Assembly: GCF_050016015.1 (NCBI RefSeq)
Contig: NZ_JBNHEQ010000195.1
Location: 1 to 64,000 of the forward strand
DNA length: 64,000 nt
Source of the DNA: Trichodesmium sp002260545
GTDB lineage: Bacteria > Cyanobacteriota > Cyanobacteriia > Cyanobacteriales > Microcoleaceae
Direction: 5' to 3'
Below the pieces are notes generated by a model that did no database searches, was not told the DNA's origin, and saw only the letters and a list, made by a program, of their open reading frames with translations. Below are positions 42,847 to 51,151 of this stretch, piece by piece; positions within the stretch are counted from its first letter, which is position 1, and each line of letters opens with the position of its first letter. Made by a program: the position numbers and the translations under genes.

Positions 42847-45800
42847 ATGTTATTTTTTTATAAAAATAAAACCAAAATACCCCTTTATTTAATATTAACT
42901 GTACAGTTTACCGTTCAAGTTATTGCTATTGTCAGCTTAGTATGTTATCTATCCTATCGTATCGGAGAAAAAGGAATTGGGCAGCTAATTGCCCAATTGA
43001 TGAGTGAACAAGGAAAGAGTATCGATCAATACCTTGATTCTTATTTGGGTAAGGCACAAGAAATTAATTTGACCAATTTAGAAGCATTTGAGGCAGGGGT
43101 TTTAGACCTCAATGATTTTCCAGCACTGGGCAAATATTTTTATAGACAGGTTCGGTTATTTGATTTTGTATTCGTCAATTTTGGAGGGGAAGATGGTTCC
43201 TTTATTGGTTCAGGTTATGTCTCAAATAAAGAAGGAATTATAGCCGAAATTCCCAGAAATAATATTGGTGTTTTAACTCAATACAGACTTGATGAGCAAG
43301 GTAATAGAACGGAGGTATTGAAGGTCATCAAAAATACTCAAAGAAATAATATGTCTTGGTACACGGATGCAGTTAAAGCGGGAAAACCTATCTGGAGTTC
43401 GGTTTACACTTGGGGGAAAGATGCTCTCACAAATATTAGTATTTCCGCCAGCACTCCTGTTTATGGAGAACAACAAAAATTGTTAGGGGTTTTGGGAATT
43501 GATATTGAACTTCATCAACTCAGCCAATTTTTGCAACAAGTCAAAGGCGATCGCTCTAGCAGTATTTTTATTATGGAGAGAACTGGTGAAATTGTTGCTA
43601 ATTCTGGGGATGAATCTCCGGTTGTAATCATCAATGACACACCCACAAGGCTTAAAGCTGTCAAGTCACAAGATCCATTAATTCGTAATGTTACTGAAGC
43701 TGTCAAACAAATATATGGCAATAATTTACAAGGTTTATTAGAACCAGAATTGTTACATCTTGACATTTCTATGCCTGTGTGTGTGATGGTCAAGTCTTAT
43801 CAAGATGAGTATGGTTTAGATTGGATAATTGTCAATATTGTACCCGAATCTGTATTTTTAGGTGAAATTCAGGCTAATGTGCGTCGTACTATAGTATTAT
43901 GTGGGTTAGCATTAGTAGGAGCGATCGCCTGTAGTCTTTACACATCCCGTCGTCTCGTTAAGTCTTTATCTCAAATAACTCAAGCTAGTCAAAACATTGC
44001 TCAGGGAAAACTAGATCAAAATTTTCCTCTAACAATGATTCAAGAAGTAGCAAATCTTACGGAGTCGTTAGAGCAGATGGAATATTCCCTCCGTCAAAGT
44101 GAACAGTTAAGACAGAATTACACTCAAAAATTAGAAGCAGAAGTAGCACAAAAAACAGAAGCTCTGAATGAAGCTCAACATATTGCTAAAGTAGGAAGTT
44201 GGGAATTTGATGTCACTACTAAAGCATTTATTTTGTCAGAGGAATTATATCGTATTTTTGAAGCTGAGGATCGAGCACCTGTTCCGAGACCAGATTTAAC
44301 TATTCTACAGGTTCATCCAGAAAGTCAAGAACATTATGAAAAAATAATTATTGCAGCAGTTAAAGCCGATCAGTCTTTTGATACAGATTTGAAAATTATT
44401 ACCCAAAAAGATAATACTCGCTATATTCAAGCAAAGGGAAAACCTGTTTATGATGACTCAGGAAAAGTTGTTAAATTTATCGGTACAGTTATAGATATTA
44501 CTGAACGCAAACAAGTTGAAATTGCTCTACAGGAAAGTGAGACTCAATTAAAATTAGCGATGGATATTTCAGGGGCAAGCGCTTGGGAAAGAAATCTGAC
44601 AACGAATCAAATCTTTTTCTGGACTCTAGCGAATTTATCCTATCCACTCCAAATGTCCTATGAACAAGCTATGGAAGCAGTTCATATTGATGACAGAGAA
44701 GCTCTTAACCATGCTCATAAAGAAGCAATTCAGAATCGAGGAACTTTTCAAATTGAGCATCGGGTAATGGATACAGAAAATATTGGTCAATGGCGATGGC
44801 TTCAAGTAGCTGCTAAAGTTATAACTAATGCTCAAGATATCCCAGTTCGGATAGTGGGAATGTCTGTAGATATTACCAAACGCAAAGAAATTGAAATAGC
44901 TCTGTATCAATCAGAAGTAAAATTTTCAACCATTTTTAAAAGCAGTCCTCAACCTGCTTGGATCGCAACTTTTTCTGACGGACGTTGGTTAGATGTTAAT
45001 GATAGCTTTAGTCGCGTTCTCGGCTACTCTTACACCGAAGCGATAGGTAAAACTTGTGTGGAAATGAATTTATGGGATGATCTACAGGATTTTGAATATT
45101 TCAGAGAAACTTTAACTCAGACTGGATATATTTCTGATTTTGAAGTGATATTTCGGATCAAATCAGGTATAAAGAAAACTATTCTCCTCTCAGCAACAGT
45201 AAGTCACTTAAATGGTCAAGATTGTGTAATTGGTGTTTTGAGTGATATTAGCGATCGCAAACAAGCTGAAATTAAACTAGCTCATCAGCAAGAAATGTTA
45301 GAAGCTATGAGTTGTCAAGCTCGTATCGGTGCATGGGAATTAGACCTGATTGAGCAAAAACTTTATTGGTCAGCTATAACTAAAGAAATTCATGAAGTTG
45401 CACTAGATTTTGAGCCTGATTTAGCAACAGCAATTAATTTTTATCCAGAAGGGGAAAGTCGTAATACTATGATTCAAGCTATGGAAAGGGGGATAAAAAA
45501 GGGTAAACCTTGGAATGAAGAATTAAAATTGGTAACAGCAAAAGGGAAGAAAATTTGGGTCATCACGACAGGAAAAGCAGAATTTAATCATCATATTTGC
45601 ACTAGGTTATATGGTTCTTTTCAAGATATATCTGAGCGGAAACAAGCCGAGCAAGAATTAATTATAGCTAAAGAAAAAGCCGAAGTTGCCAACCTTGCCA
45701 AAAGTCGTTTTATTGCCAATATGAGCCATGAATTACGCACACCTTTAAATGCAATTTTAGGCTTTTCTCAAATTCTCAAACATCATATTTATTTAACTCA

Positions 45801-47130
45801 AGAAGTCCAAGAAAATATCGAGATAATTAATCGTAGTGGGGAATATTTACTCAGTTTAATTAATGATATTTTAGCATTGGCTAAAATCGAAGCCGGAAAA
45901 CAAAGTTTCCAACCTAAGAATTTTGACCTATATTTTCTTTTAAATGAAATTCAGACTCTTTTTGAAATCAAAGCTGAAGCCAAAAGCTTAGAGTTAATTT
46001 TTGAAATAGATAAGACTATCCCCAGATATATCTGCACTGATGAAACCAAATTACGTCAAGTTTTAATTAATTTACTGAATAATGCAATTAAATTTACTTT
46101 TGAAGGTGGCATATTTGTCAAAGTAAAAACTCAGGATAGCAAAAATATCTTGCCTGTGTTAGAAACTCAAAAATCTCTCTTAGAAATCAAAAATCCAACA
46201 ATTAATACTGCCAAATTACTATTTACGGTAGAAGATACAGGGGTAGGGATAGCAGCAGCAGAATTAAATCAAGTATTTGAAATATTTAGTCAAACAGAAT
46301 CAGGAAAAAAAAGTCAAGAAGGCACAGGTTTAGGATTGTCTATAACCCGTGCTTTTGTAGAATTAATGGGAGGAAATATTACTGTAAAAAGTGAAGTTCA
46401 AAAAGGTACTATATTTGCATTTTATATTAAGGTAAATCTAGTTAATTCCACAGCAGTAAAAGCCCAAACAAAAGAGCGTTATCCCATTGAATTAAAACCG
46501 AATCAGCCCAGTTACAAAATACTAATCGTAGATGATATCCAAATTAATCGTCAATTATTAATCAAATTACTAGAGCCATTAAAATTTGAACTAAAAGAAG
46601 GTATAAATGGTCAAGAAGCAATTGAAATCTGGAAGAATTGGCATCCAGACTTAATCTGGATGGATATGAAAATGCCCGTAATGAATGGTTATGATGCAAC
46701 TGAATATATTAAAGCCACAAAACAAGGAAAAAACACGAAAATAATAGCCTTAACTGCCAGTGTATTAGAAGAAGAAAAATCAATAATTTTATCAGTAGGG
46801 TGTGATGATTTTGTGAGAAAACCTTTCCGAGAATCAATGATTTTTGCAACAATGAAAAAACATTTAGGAGTAGAATATATTTATGCACAAGAAGAGGAGG
46901 AAGCTGGAAGCAATAAAATAGAAATTTTAAAACCAGAGGATTTAATGATCATGGCTCCAGAATGGTTAGAAAAGTTGTATTATGCAAGTAAAGTTTTAAA
47001 TGATGATATGGCTTTAGAGTTGATTGCAGAAATCCCAGGAATACATTCTTTATTAGCTGAGAAATTAACTTGTTTAGTTGAAAATTATCAATTCAAGCAA
47101 ATTAAAAAAATCATCGAATTAATCTTATGA
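42847..47130 (+). CDS. Hybrid sensor histidine kinase (Cache-HAMP-4xPAS-HisKA-HATPase-REC)
   Basis: A 1427-residue membrane kinase. TM1 (about 15-37) and TM2 (about 341-360, VLCGLALVGAIACSLYTS) flank a double-Cache periplasmic sensor. A HAMP domain is followed by four PAS/PAC units (starting near AQHIAKVGSWEFDV, ISGASAWERNLT, FKSSPQPAWIATF and QARIGAWELDLI). HisKA is SHELRTPLNAILGFSQIL with His961; the ATPase shows INLLNNAIKFT, DTGVGI and GTGLGLSI; the receiver has Asp1273 in DLIWMDMKMPVMNGYDATE. The C-terminal 60 residues (PEWLEKLYYASK onward) resemble an HPt helix pair without the histidine, a common ending in cyanobacterial hybrids. Phosphate presumably passes to a separate HPt or regulator. 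ATG 42847 precedes TM1. Confidence 0.94.
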   Translation: MLFFYKNKTKIPLYLILTVQFTVQVIAIVSLVCYLSYRIGEKGIGQLIAQLMSEQGKSIDQYLDSYLGKAQEINLTNLEAFEAGVLDLNDFPALGKYFYRQVRLFDFVFVNFGGEDGSFIGSGYVSNKEGIIAEIPRNNIGVLTQYRLDEQGNRTEVLKVIKNTQRNNMSWYTDAVKAGKPIWSSVYTWGKDALTNISISASTPVYGEQQKLLGVLGIDIELHQLSQFLQQVKGDRSSSIFIMERTGEIVANSGDESPVVIINDTPTRLKAVKSQDPLIRNVTEAVKQIYGNNLQGLLEPELLHLDISMPVCVMVKSYQDEYGLDWIIVNIVPESVFLGEIQANVRRTIVLCGLALVGAIACSLYTSRRLVKSLSQITQASQNIAQGKLDQNFPLTMIQEVANLTESLEQMEYSLRQSEQLRQNYTQKLEAEVAQKTEALNEAQHIAKVGSWEFDVTTKAFILSEELYRIFEAEDRAPVPRPDLTILQVHPESQEHYEKIIIAAVKADQSFDTDLKIITQKDNTRYIQAKGKPVYDDSGKVVKFIGTVIDITERKQVEIALQESETQLKLAMDISGASAWERNLTTNQIFFWTLANLSYPLQMSYEQAMEAVHIDDREALNHAHKEAIQNRGTFQIEHRVMDTENIGQWRWLQVAAKVITNAQDIPVRIVGMSVDITKRKEIEIALYQSEVKFSTIFKSSPQPAWIATFSDGRWLDVNDSFSRVLGYSYTEAIGKTCVEMNLWDDLQDFEYFRETLTQTGYISDFEVIFRIKSGIKKTILLSATVSHLNGQDCVIGVLSDISDRKQAEIKLAHQQEMLEAMSCQARIGAWELDLIEQKLYWSAITKEIHEVALDFEPDLATAINFYPEGESRNTMIQAMERGIKKGKPWNEELKLVTAKGKKIWVITTGKAEFNHHICTRLYGSFQDISERKQAEQELIIAKEKAEVANLAKSRFIANMSHELRTPLNAILGFSQILKHHIYLTQEVQENIEIINRSGEYLLSLINDILALAKIEAGKQSFQPKNFDLYFLLNEIQTLFEIKAEAKSLELIFEIDKTIPRYICTDETKLRQVLINLLNNAIKFTFEGGIFVKVKTQDSKNILPVLETQKSLLEIKNPTINTAKLLFTVEDTGVGIAAAELNQVFEIFSQTESGKKSQEGTGLGLSITRAFVELMGGNITVKSEVQKGTIFAFYIKVNLVNSTAVKAQTKERYPIELKPNQPSYKILIVDDIQINRQLLIKLLEPLKFELKEGINGQEAIEIWKNWHPDLIWMDMKMPVMNGYDATEYIKATKQGKNTKIIALTASVLEEEKSIILSVGCDDFVRKPFRESMIFATMKKHLGVEYIYAQEEEEAGSNKIEILKPEDLMIMAPEWLEKLYYASKVLNDDMALELIAEIPGIHSLLAEKLTCLVENYQFKQIKKIIELIL

Positions 47131-47365
47131 AAATTATCAGAATTTAGAATTATTAAATTAAGGAATTTTAACGGTTTTCCAGAAATGTTGAATACAAAAC
47201 TTCTGCGTTCTACCTTGAAGCAAAAATCTCTGTACTTTATATTACAGCGCTTTTCAGATTGATGACCTCAAGTTACAACCAAAACCCTGTAGGGGCAAAT
47301 GGCCATTTGCCCCTACTGTGTAGAGATATTGGGAAAATATTACCTCAAAACCCTACAACAAAAAA

Positions 47366-48571
47366 TTATTCTGGCAACTTATATTGCCCGACAATTTTCT
47401 TAGCAAACTCTGGCACATGAGCCTCTAATTTTTCTGGATGATTCCGCTTTACATAGAGATAATTTCTTGTGAAATGGGAATCAATAGAAAACCGCCCATA
47501 TTCCAAACCTTTAGGACCAATTCTTTCAATTACAACTCCCATTAATTTTGCGGCCCACATTGGTAAAGTTACAGCTTGGTCATAAGCTGGAATACTTTGT
47601 TGAACAGCTTGATGTCTATCTCCCTGAGATATAACAGGTTGAGTATCTAATTGATTCATCACCAAATCTAACATCTCTTTTCCCGTCTCATTTCTAACAG
47701 TAATCCACTGCCAACCAAAGGTAGCTCCCATATATCCTACTACTAAATCTGCTAAACCATTTACATAGTCAAAACAACTCAGACAAGAAGGAGCAAAAAT
47801 ATCTTTTAGCTTTTTGGTATTCAAACCAAAAAAAGGTACTTTTTCTATCGAGCCATCCTCATGTTTAAAGTGTACTCTAAAATCTTGCATAAACTCATAA
47901 TGTACAACAGTTTCTGGAGACTTACTTGTAGTTTCTAAGAACTTTTGCAAACCCTCTCTTGTCACATTATCCACACAAGGAGTTCCCAAAACATAGAGCT
48001 TTTCTAAACCTAATTGTTTTTCCACAGCTCGTAATGCTTGAATCTGACAACCAACCCCTATTACTAATAATTTTTTCATGCCAGATTTTTCAATTTCTTC
48101 TAATACTGAAAGATTAGGAGAAAGAGTCGGTTTATTAACTTTTGCTGCCAATACTTCCTCTGGAGTCCGAGCAATAACTGGCATTGGTTGAAAGCGGTCT
48201 TCTTTCGTGTTTTGCACACAAACCACACCCTCAACAATATTTTGGTTGAGCATTTCACAGGCGATCGTACTCACAATACCAGTCCATTGTGCGCCTTCAA
48301 TAGGTTGTTTTTTTCGAGCTGCCATCATATCTTGATGAACGCCAAAATAGGTTTCATTTTCCCGATCCAGGTTGCGAGTGCGTCCGTGAGTTTGTTGTTC
48401 AAGGTTGTCGAATTGTTGATTAAGAAATGCACAGGCGTCCTTGACATAATGGATATAATATGTATCGCACAAACCACATTCGCTACAGAGTTCTTTAGCA
48501 GGACGACGGGCACCTGGTCTGAGAGCTTTAGCTTTCTTGTGTTTAGGGGTGTTTGGAGTTGAGATAGTCAT
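47366..48571 (-). CDS. bciB: F420-type 3,8-divinyl chlorophyllide 8-vinyl reductase (BciB)
   Basis: A 401-residue iron-sulfur flavoprotein of the coenzyme F420 hydrogenase beta-subunit family. The first cysteines ELCSECGLCDTYYIHYVKDAC and the cluster APSCLSCFDYVNGLADLVVG are the Fe-S ligands; VIGVGCQIQALRAVEKQLG and LYVLGTPCVDNVTREGL are family blocks. From memory it corresponds closely to Synechocystis Slr1923 (about 400 residues), which reduces the 8-vinyl group in chlorophyll synthesis using reduced ferredoxin. Related plant HCAR enzymes reduce 7-hydroxymethyl chlorophyll; the cyanobacterial setting favours the 8-vinyl reductase. Solitary, with a HIP1 site in the upstream spacer at about 48653. 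Confidence 0.88.
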   Translation of the reverse strand: MTISTPNTPKHKKAKALRPGARRPAKELCSECGLCDTYYIHYVKDACAFLNQQFDNLEQQTHGRTRNLDRENETYFGVHQDMMAARKKQPIEGAQWTGIVSTIACEMLNQNIVEGVVCVQNTKEDRFQPMPVIARTPEEVLAAKVNKPTLSPNLSVLEEIEKSGMKKLLVIGVGCQIQALRAVEKQLGLEKLYVLGTPCVDNVTREGLQKFLETTSKSPETVVHYEFMQDFRVHFKHEDGSIEKVPFFGLNTKKLKDIFAPSCLSCFDYVNGLADLVVGYMGATFGWQWITVRNETGKEMLDLVMNQLDTQPVISQGDRHQAVQQSIPAYDQAVTLPMWAAKLMGVVIERIGPKGLEYGRFSIDSHFTRNYLYVKRNHPEKLEAHVPEFAKKIVGQYKLPE

Positions 48572-48809
48572 TGAAAATTGATTTGTTAAAGTTAGTGACT
48601 TTTATTTAGGATACCCTAGTTAGAGTGACTTTGAATATCATAATAAACAGGCGATCGCTTTGTACCCATTCATCTACAATCAATAATTGCTATAATAGAC
48701 ATTTAAAAATTCTCTTTTTGGGTATTCTAATTTCTGGTTAAACTACCTAAACAGACCTTATTAGCTGTGCTGAAAATAGCTGTCTTGTCTAGTTCTTTAC
48801 CTTATAATA
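48572..48809. other. Spacer upstream of bciB
   Basis: The divergent interval 48572-49336 holds one weak small frame (48810-49025), a fragment of a family E left end (about 49212-49240), a CCTGGTTT...AAACCCGGTTTATTG palindrome (49110-49170) and CCCTACTCCC/TTCCCTATTCCC arrays just before rsmB. No convincing gene otherwise. Confidence 0.5.
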
Positions 48810-49025
48810 GTGACAAGTTTTTTTCCAGTATATCCAGGCACTAAGCAAGTTAATAGTCTAATCTTTGCCCAAGTAAATGTTCAGCCTAACCCTCAACTTA
48901 GTGCTGACCTTGAGCCAAAAAAGACAAGTCAGCTCACCGAACAAAAAACAGAGGAAAATTCGGAAAATTATGATGAAAATAAAGAGCTAGAAAAGTGGTT
49001 AATTTTAATCAAAGAGTTAGTATAA
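48810..49025 (+). CDS. Possible small protein, uncertain
   Basis: A 71-codon frame from GTG 48810. Its middle (SLIFAQVNVQPNPQLSADLE) resembles the end of a signal peptide with an Ala-Gln cleavage site followed by a polar region, and the end is acidic and helical (ENYDENKELEKWLILIKELV). The N-terminal part lacks a hydrophobic helix, so if this was an exported protein its signal has been damaged. No family recognised; it could be a remnant. Confidence 0.3.
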   Translation: MTSFFPVYPGTKQVNSLIFAQVNVQPNPQLSADLEPKKTSQLTEQKTEENSENYDENKELEKWLILIKELV

Positions 49026-49336
49026 TTTTCGGCTTGATTAGTTAAATTAAAATTCATCATAATTTCTCCTAATTTTTTTCTTGATTATAGCAATTTTCAG
49101 GTTCATAAACCTGGTTTATAGAATTTATGATTTTAGCAACAATATTAGGGCAATAAACCCGGTTTATTGTTTGGGTAAAAAAGTTAAAGTCATAGCTCCA
49201 AATTATGTTATAGTATTTCTCAGACTAATGAGGTACACCTATCTTTATTTCTATTAGACATCTCCAATAATAAACAATAAAATCAATTATTTCTGCCTAC
49301 TCCCTACTCCCTAATCCCTATTCCCTATTCCCTTTT

Positions 49337-50695
49337 ATGAATAATAACCCCCGTCAATTAGCTTTTATCATCCTCCAAGAAATATATCGAAAACAAGCTT
49401 TTGCTGATTTTGCTTTAGATAAATATCTGAGAAAAAATGACTTAATTGATGCTAACCGCAGATTAGTTACAGAATTAGTTTATGGTTGTGTCAGAAGAGA
49501 GCGATCGCTTGATGCTATTATCGACGAATTAGCTAAAAAGAAATCTCATCAACAAAACCCTGATTTACGCATTATTCTCCATATTGGTTTATATCAATTA
49601 TCTTATTTAGAACACATTCCCGAATCGGCAGCAGTTGATACAACGGTTGAGTTAGCTAAACAAAATAAGTTTGCTAAATTAGCTGGTTTTGTTAATGGTT
49701 TACTCCGAGAATATATTCGGCGCGACTTGACTATAAATCTGCCAGAAAATCCAGTGCAAAAATTAGGAATATCCTATAGTTTTCCTGACTGGATAATTGA
49801 ATATTGGATAGAAAAATTAGGTTTAACCGAAGCAGAAGAATTATGTTCATGGTTCAATCAATCTCCAAGTATTGATTTAAGAATTAATCCTCTCAAAACT
49901 TCTCTTGAAGAAGTAGAAATAGCAATTAAAAATACAGGTATTTCTGTTAGCAGAATTTCCCAACTTCCCCAAGCATTAAGATTAACTGGAGCAGTCGGTA
50001 AAATCCAAAAATTACCAGGTTATAACGAAGGTTGGTCGTCAGTTCAAGATAGTAGCGCTCAATTAGTTAGTTATTTATTAAATCCCCAACCAGGAGAAAT
50101 AATAATTGATGCCTGTGCTGCTCCTGGAGGTAAAACAACTCATATAGCAGAATTAATGGGAGATAATGGTAAAATTTTTGCTATTGATAAAACTGCTTCT
50201 CGACTGAAAAAATTAGAGCAAAATGCCGAAAGATTGCAGTTAAAATCTATTTCTATTTCTACAGGTGATAGTCGAAATTTACCACAATTTATTAATCAAG
50301 CTGACCGAGTTTTATTAGACGTACCTTGTTCTGGTTTAGGAACTTTACACCGTCGGGCAGATGCGCGGTGGAGACAAACTTTAGAGAATATTCAAGAACT
50401 AGCAAAACTTCAGAGTGAATTATTAGAAACTGCTGCTAAATGGGTGAAACCTGGAGGAATTTTAGTATATGCGACTTGCACAATTTATCCTTTAGAAAAT
50501 GAGGGAATTATTGAAGAGTTTTTAGCTAATAATTCTGAGTGGGAAATTGAAGCCCCGAACATTGATTTTATAGTTTCTCCTTGTACAGAAGGATGGATAA
50601 AAGTTTGGCCTCATAGAGAACAAATGGATGGATTTTTTATGGTTAAGTTAAGAAGGAAGAAGGAAGAAGAAAGAAGGAAGAAGGAAAGATATTAA
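49337..50695 (+). CDS. rsmB: 16S rRNA (cytosine(967)-C(5))-methyltransferase RsmB
   Basis: A 452-residue RNA m5C methyltransferase modifying C967 of 16S rRNA. The N-terminal NusB-like helical domain (LAFIILQEIYRKQAFADFAL to about 140) is followed by the SAM-binding Rossmann domain with DACAAPGGKTTHIAELMG, the first catalytic-type Cys in LLDVPCSGLGTLHRRADARW and the second in YATCTIYPLENE. Length and order match RsmB. The last residues are a Lys/Arg/Glu-rich tail (RRKKEEERRKKERY) produced by translation through a GAAGAAGGAAG repeat, probably a non-conserved extension. ATG 49337 directly follows a TTCCCTATTCCC tract. The start of the next transcript lies about 110 bp on. Confidence 0.94.
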   Translation: MNNNPRQLAFIILQEIYRKQAFADFALDKYLRKNDLIDANRRLVTELVYGCVRRERSLDAIIDELAKKKSHQQNPDLRIILHIGLYQLSYLEHIPESAAVDTTVELAKQNKFAKLAGFVNGLLREYIRRDLTINLPENPVQKLGISYSFPDWIIEYWIEKLGLTEAEELCSWFNQSPSIDLRINPLKTSLEEVEIAIKNTGISVSRISQLPQALRLTGAVGKIQKLPGYNEGWSSVQDSSAQLVSYLLNPQPGEIIIDACAAPGGKTTHIAELMGDNGKIFAIDKTASRLKKLEQNAERLQLKSISISTGDSRNLPQFINQADRVLLDVPCSGLGTLHRRADARWRQTLENIQELAKLQSELLETAAKWVKPGGILVYATCTIYPLENEGIIEEFLANNSEWEIEAPNIDFIVSPCTEGWIKVWPHREQMDGFFMVKLRRKKEEERRKKERY

Positions 50696-50806
50696 TAATT
50701 AGTGCGATTTTTCGGGAACCGTGCATCTTGCTCGCGTGGGTGTACCTCACCCTACTGGACTGTTTTACCTTATAATATAGAAACAAACACAAAAAAAGGA
50801 GTAATT

Positions 50807-51025
50807 ATGAATTTAGTTTGTGAACTTCATCAGGGAATTTCTGAAAATGAGGCTAAGTTATTCTTAGCAATAAAATTATATGAAGTTAATAAACTTTCTT
50901 TAGGAAAAGCAGCAAAATTAGCAGGATATTCTAAATGAGATTTTATAGAAGTTTTAGGACAATATAAAATCCCTAATTTTAATTATTATGCTGAATAATT
51001 GCGGGAAGAGGTAAGTAATGACTGA
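50807..51025 (+). pseudogene. Decayed UPF0175-family antitoxin
   Basis: ATG 50807 with AAAGGAGTAATT upstream starts NLVCELHQGISENEAKLFLA, then IKLYEVNKLSLGKAAKLAGYSK, the UPF0175 N-terminal half. An in-frame TGA (50936) interrupts where the family has Arg (SKR; one change from CGA), after which the frame goes on DFIEVLGQYKIPNFNYYAE to a TAA (50996) in place of a Glu codon, then LREEVSND and TGA at 51023. Two separate stops make it a pseudogene. The final 8 bp overlap the start of the toxin remnant, as in intact modules. Confidence 0.82.
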
Positions 51026-51119
51026 TTTAATTATTGCTGATAGTAGCTGTTTAATCTGGTTAGAAATAATTGGTAAAATAGATTGATTACCGCAGTATAA
51101 AAAAAAATATATGTCTTAA
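51018..51119 (+). pseudogene. Decayed PIN-domain toxin remnant
   Basis: ATG 51018 reads TDLIIADSSCLIWLEIIGKID and meets TGA at 51084; the frame continues LPQYKKKYMS to TAA at 51117. The DSSCLI...L..IGK(I/L)DLLPQL pattern is the start of the PIN-domain toxins that pair with UPF0175 proteins (catalytic Asp in ADSS). Only the first ~33 codons remain; the rest is missing, replaced by the spacer before the reverse transcriptase. The pair is non-functional. Confidence 0.78.
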
Positions 51120-51151
51120 AAGAAAAAGTCAAATATTTTCTAATTTTCGAT

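Noticed and set aside
13479..51086. A changed genetic code in which TGA is a sense codon, prompted by in-frame TGAs in the NACHT locus, the antitoxin and the toxin
   Set aside because: TGA is used as the ordinary stop by many intact genes here (e.g. the REC-GGDEF gene at 39299 and the binding-protein gene at 41209), and the decayed genes also carry TAA stops. Local decay or readthrough is more likely.
50939..51151. A retron msr-msd RNA between the dead toxin-antitoxin pair and the reverse transcriptase
   Set aside because: The interval is accounted for by antitoxin and toxin remnants plus about 30 bp of spacer, and I could not find the expected long inverted a1/a2 pair with a branching guanosine context. 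It needs covariance analysis of intact homologues.
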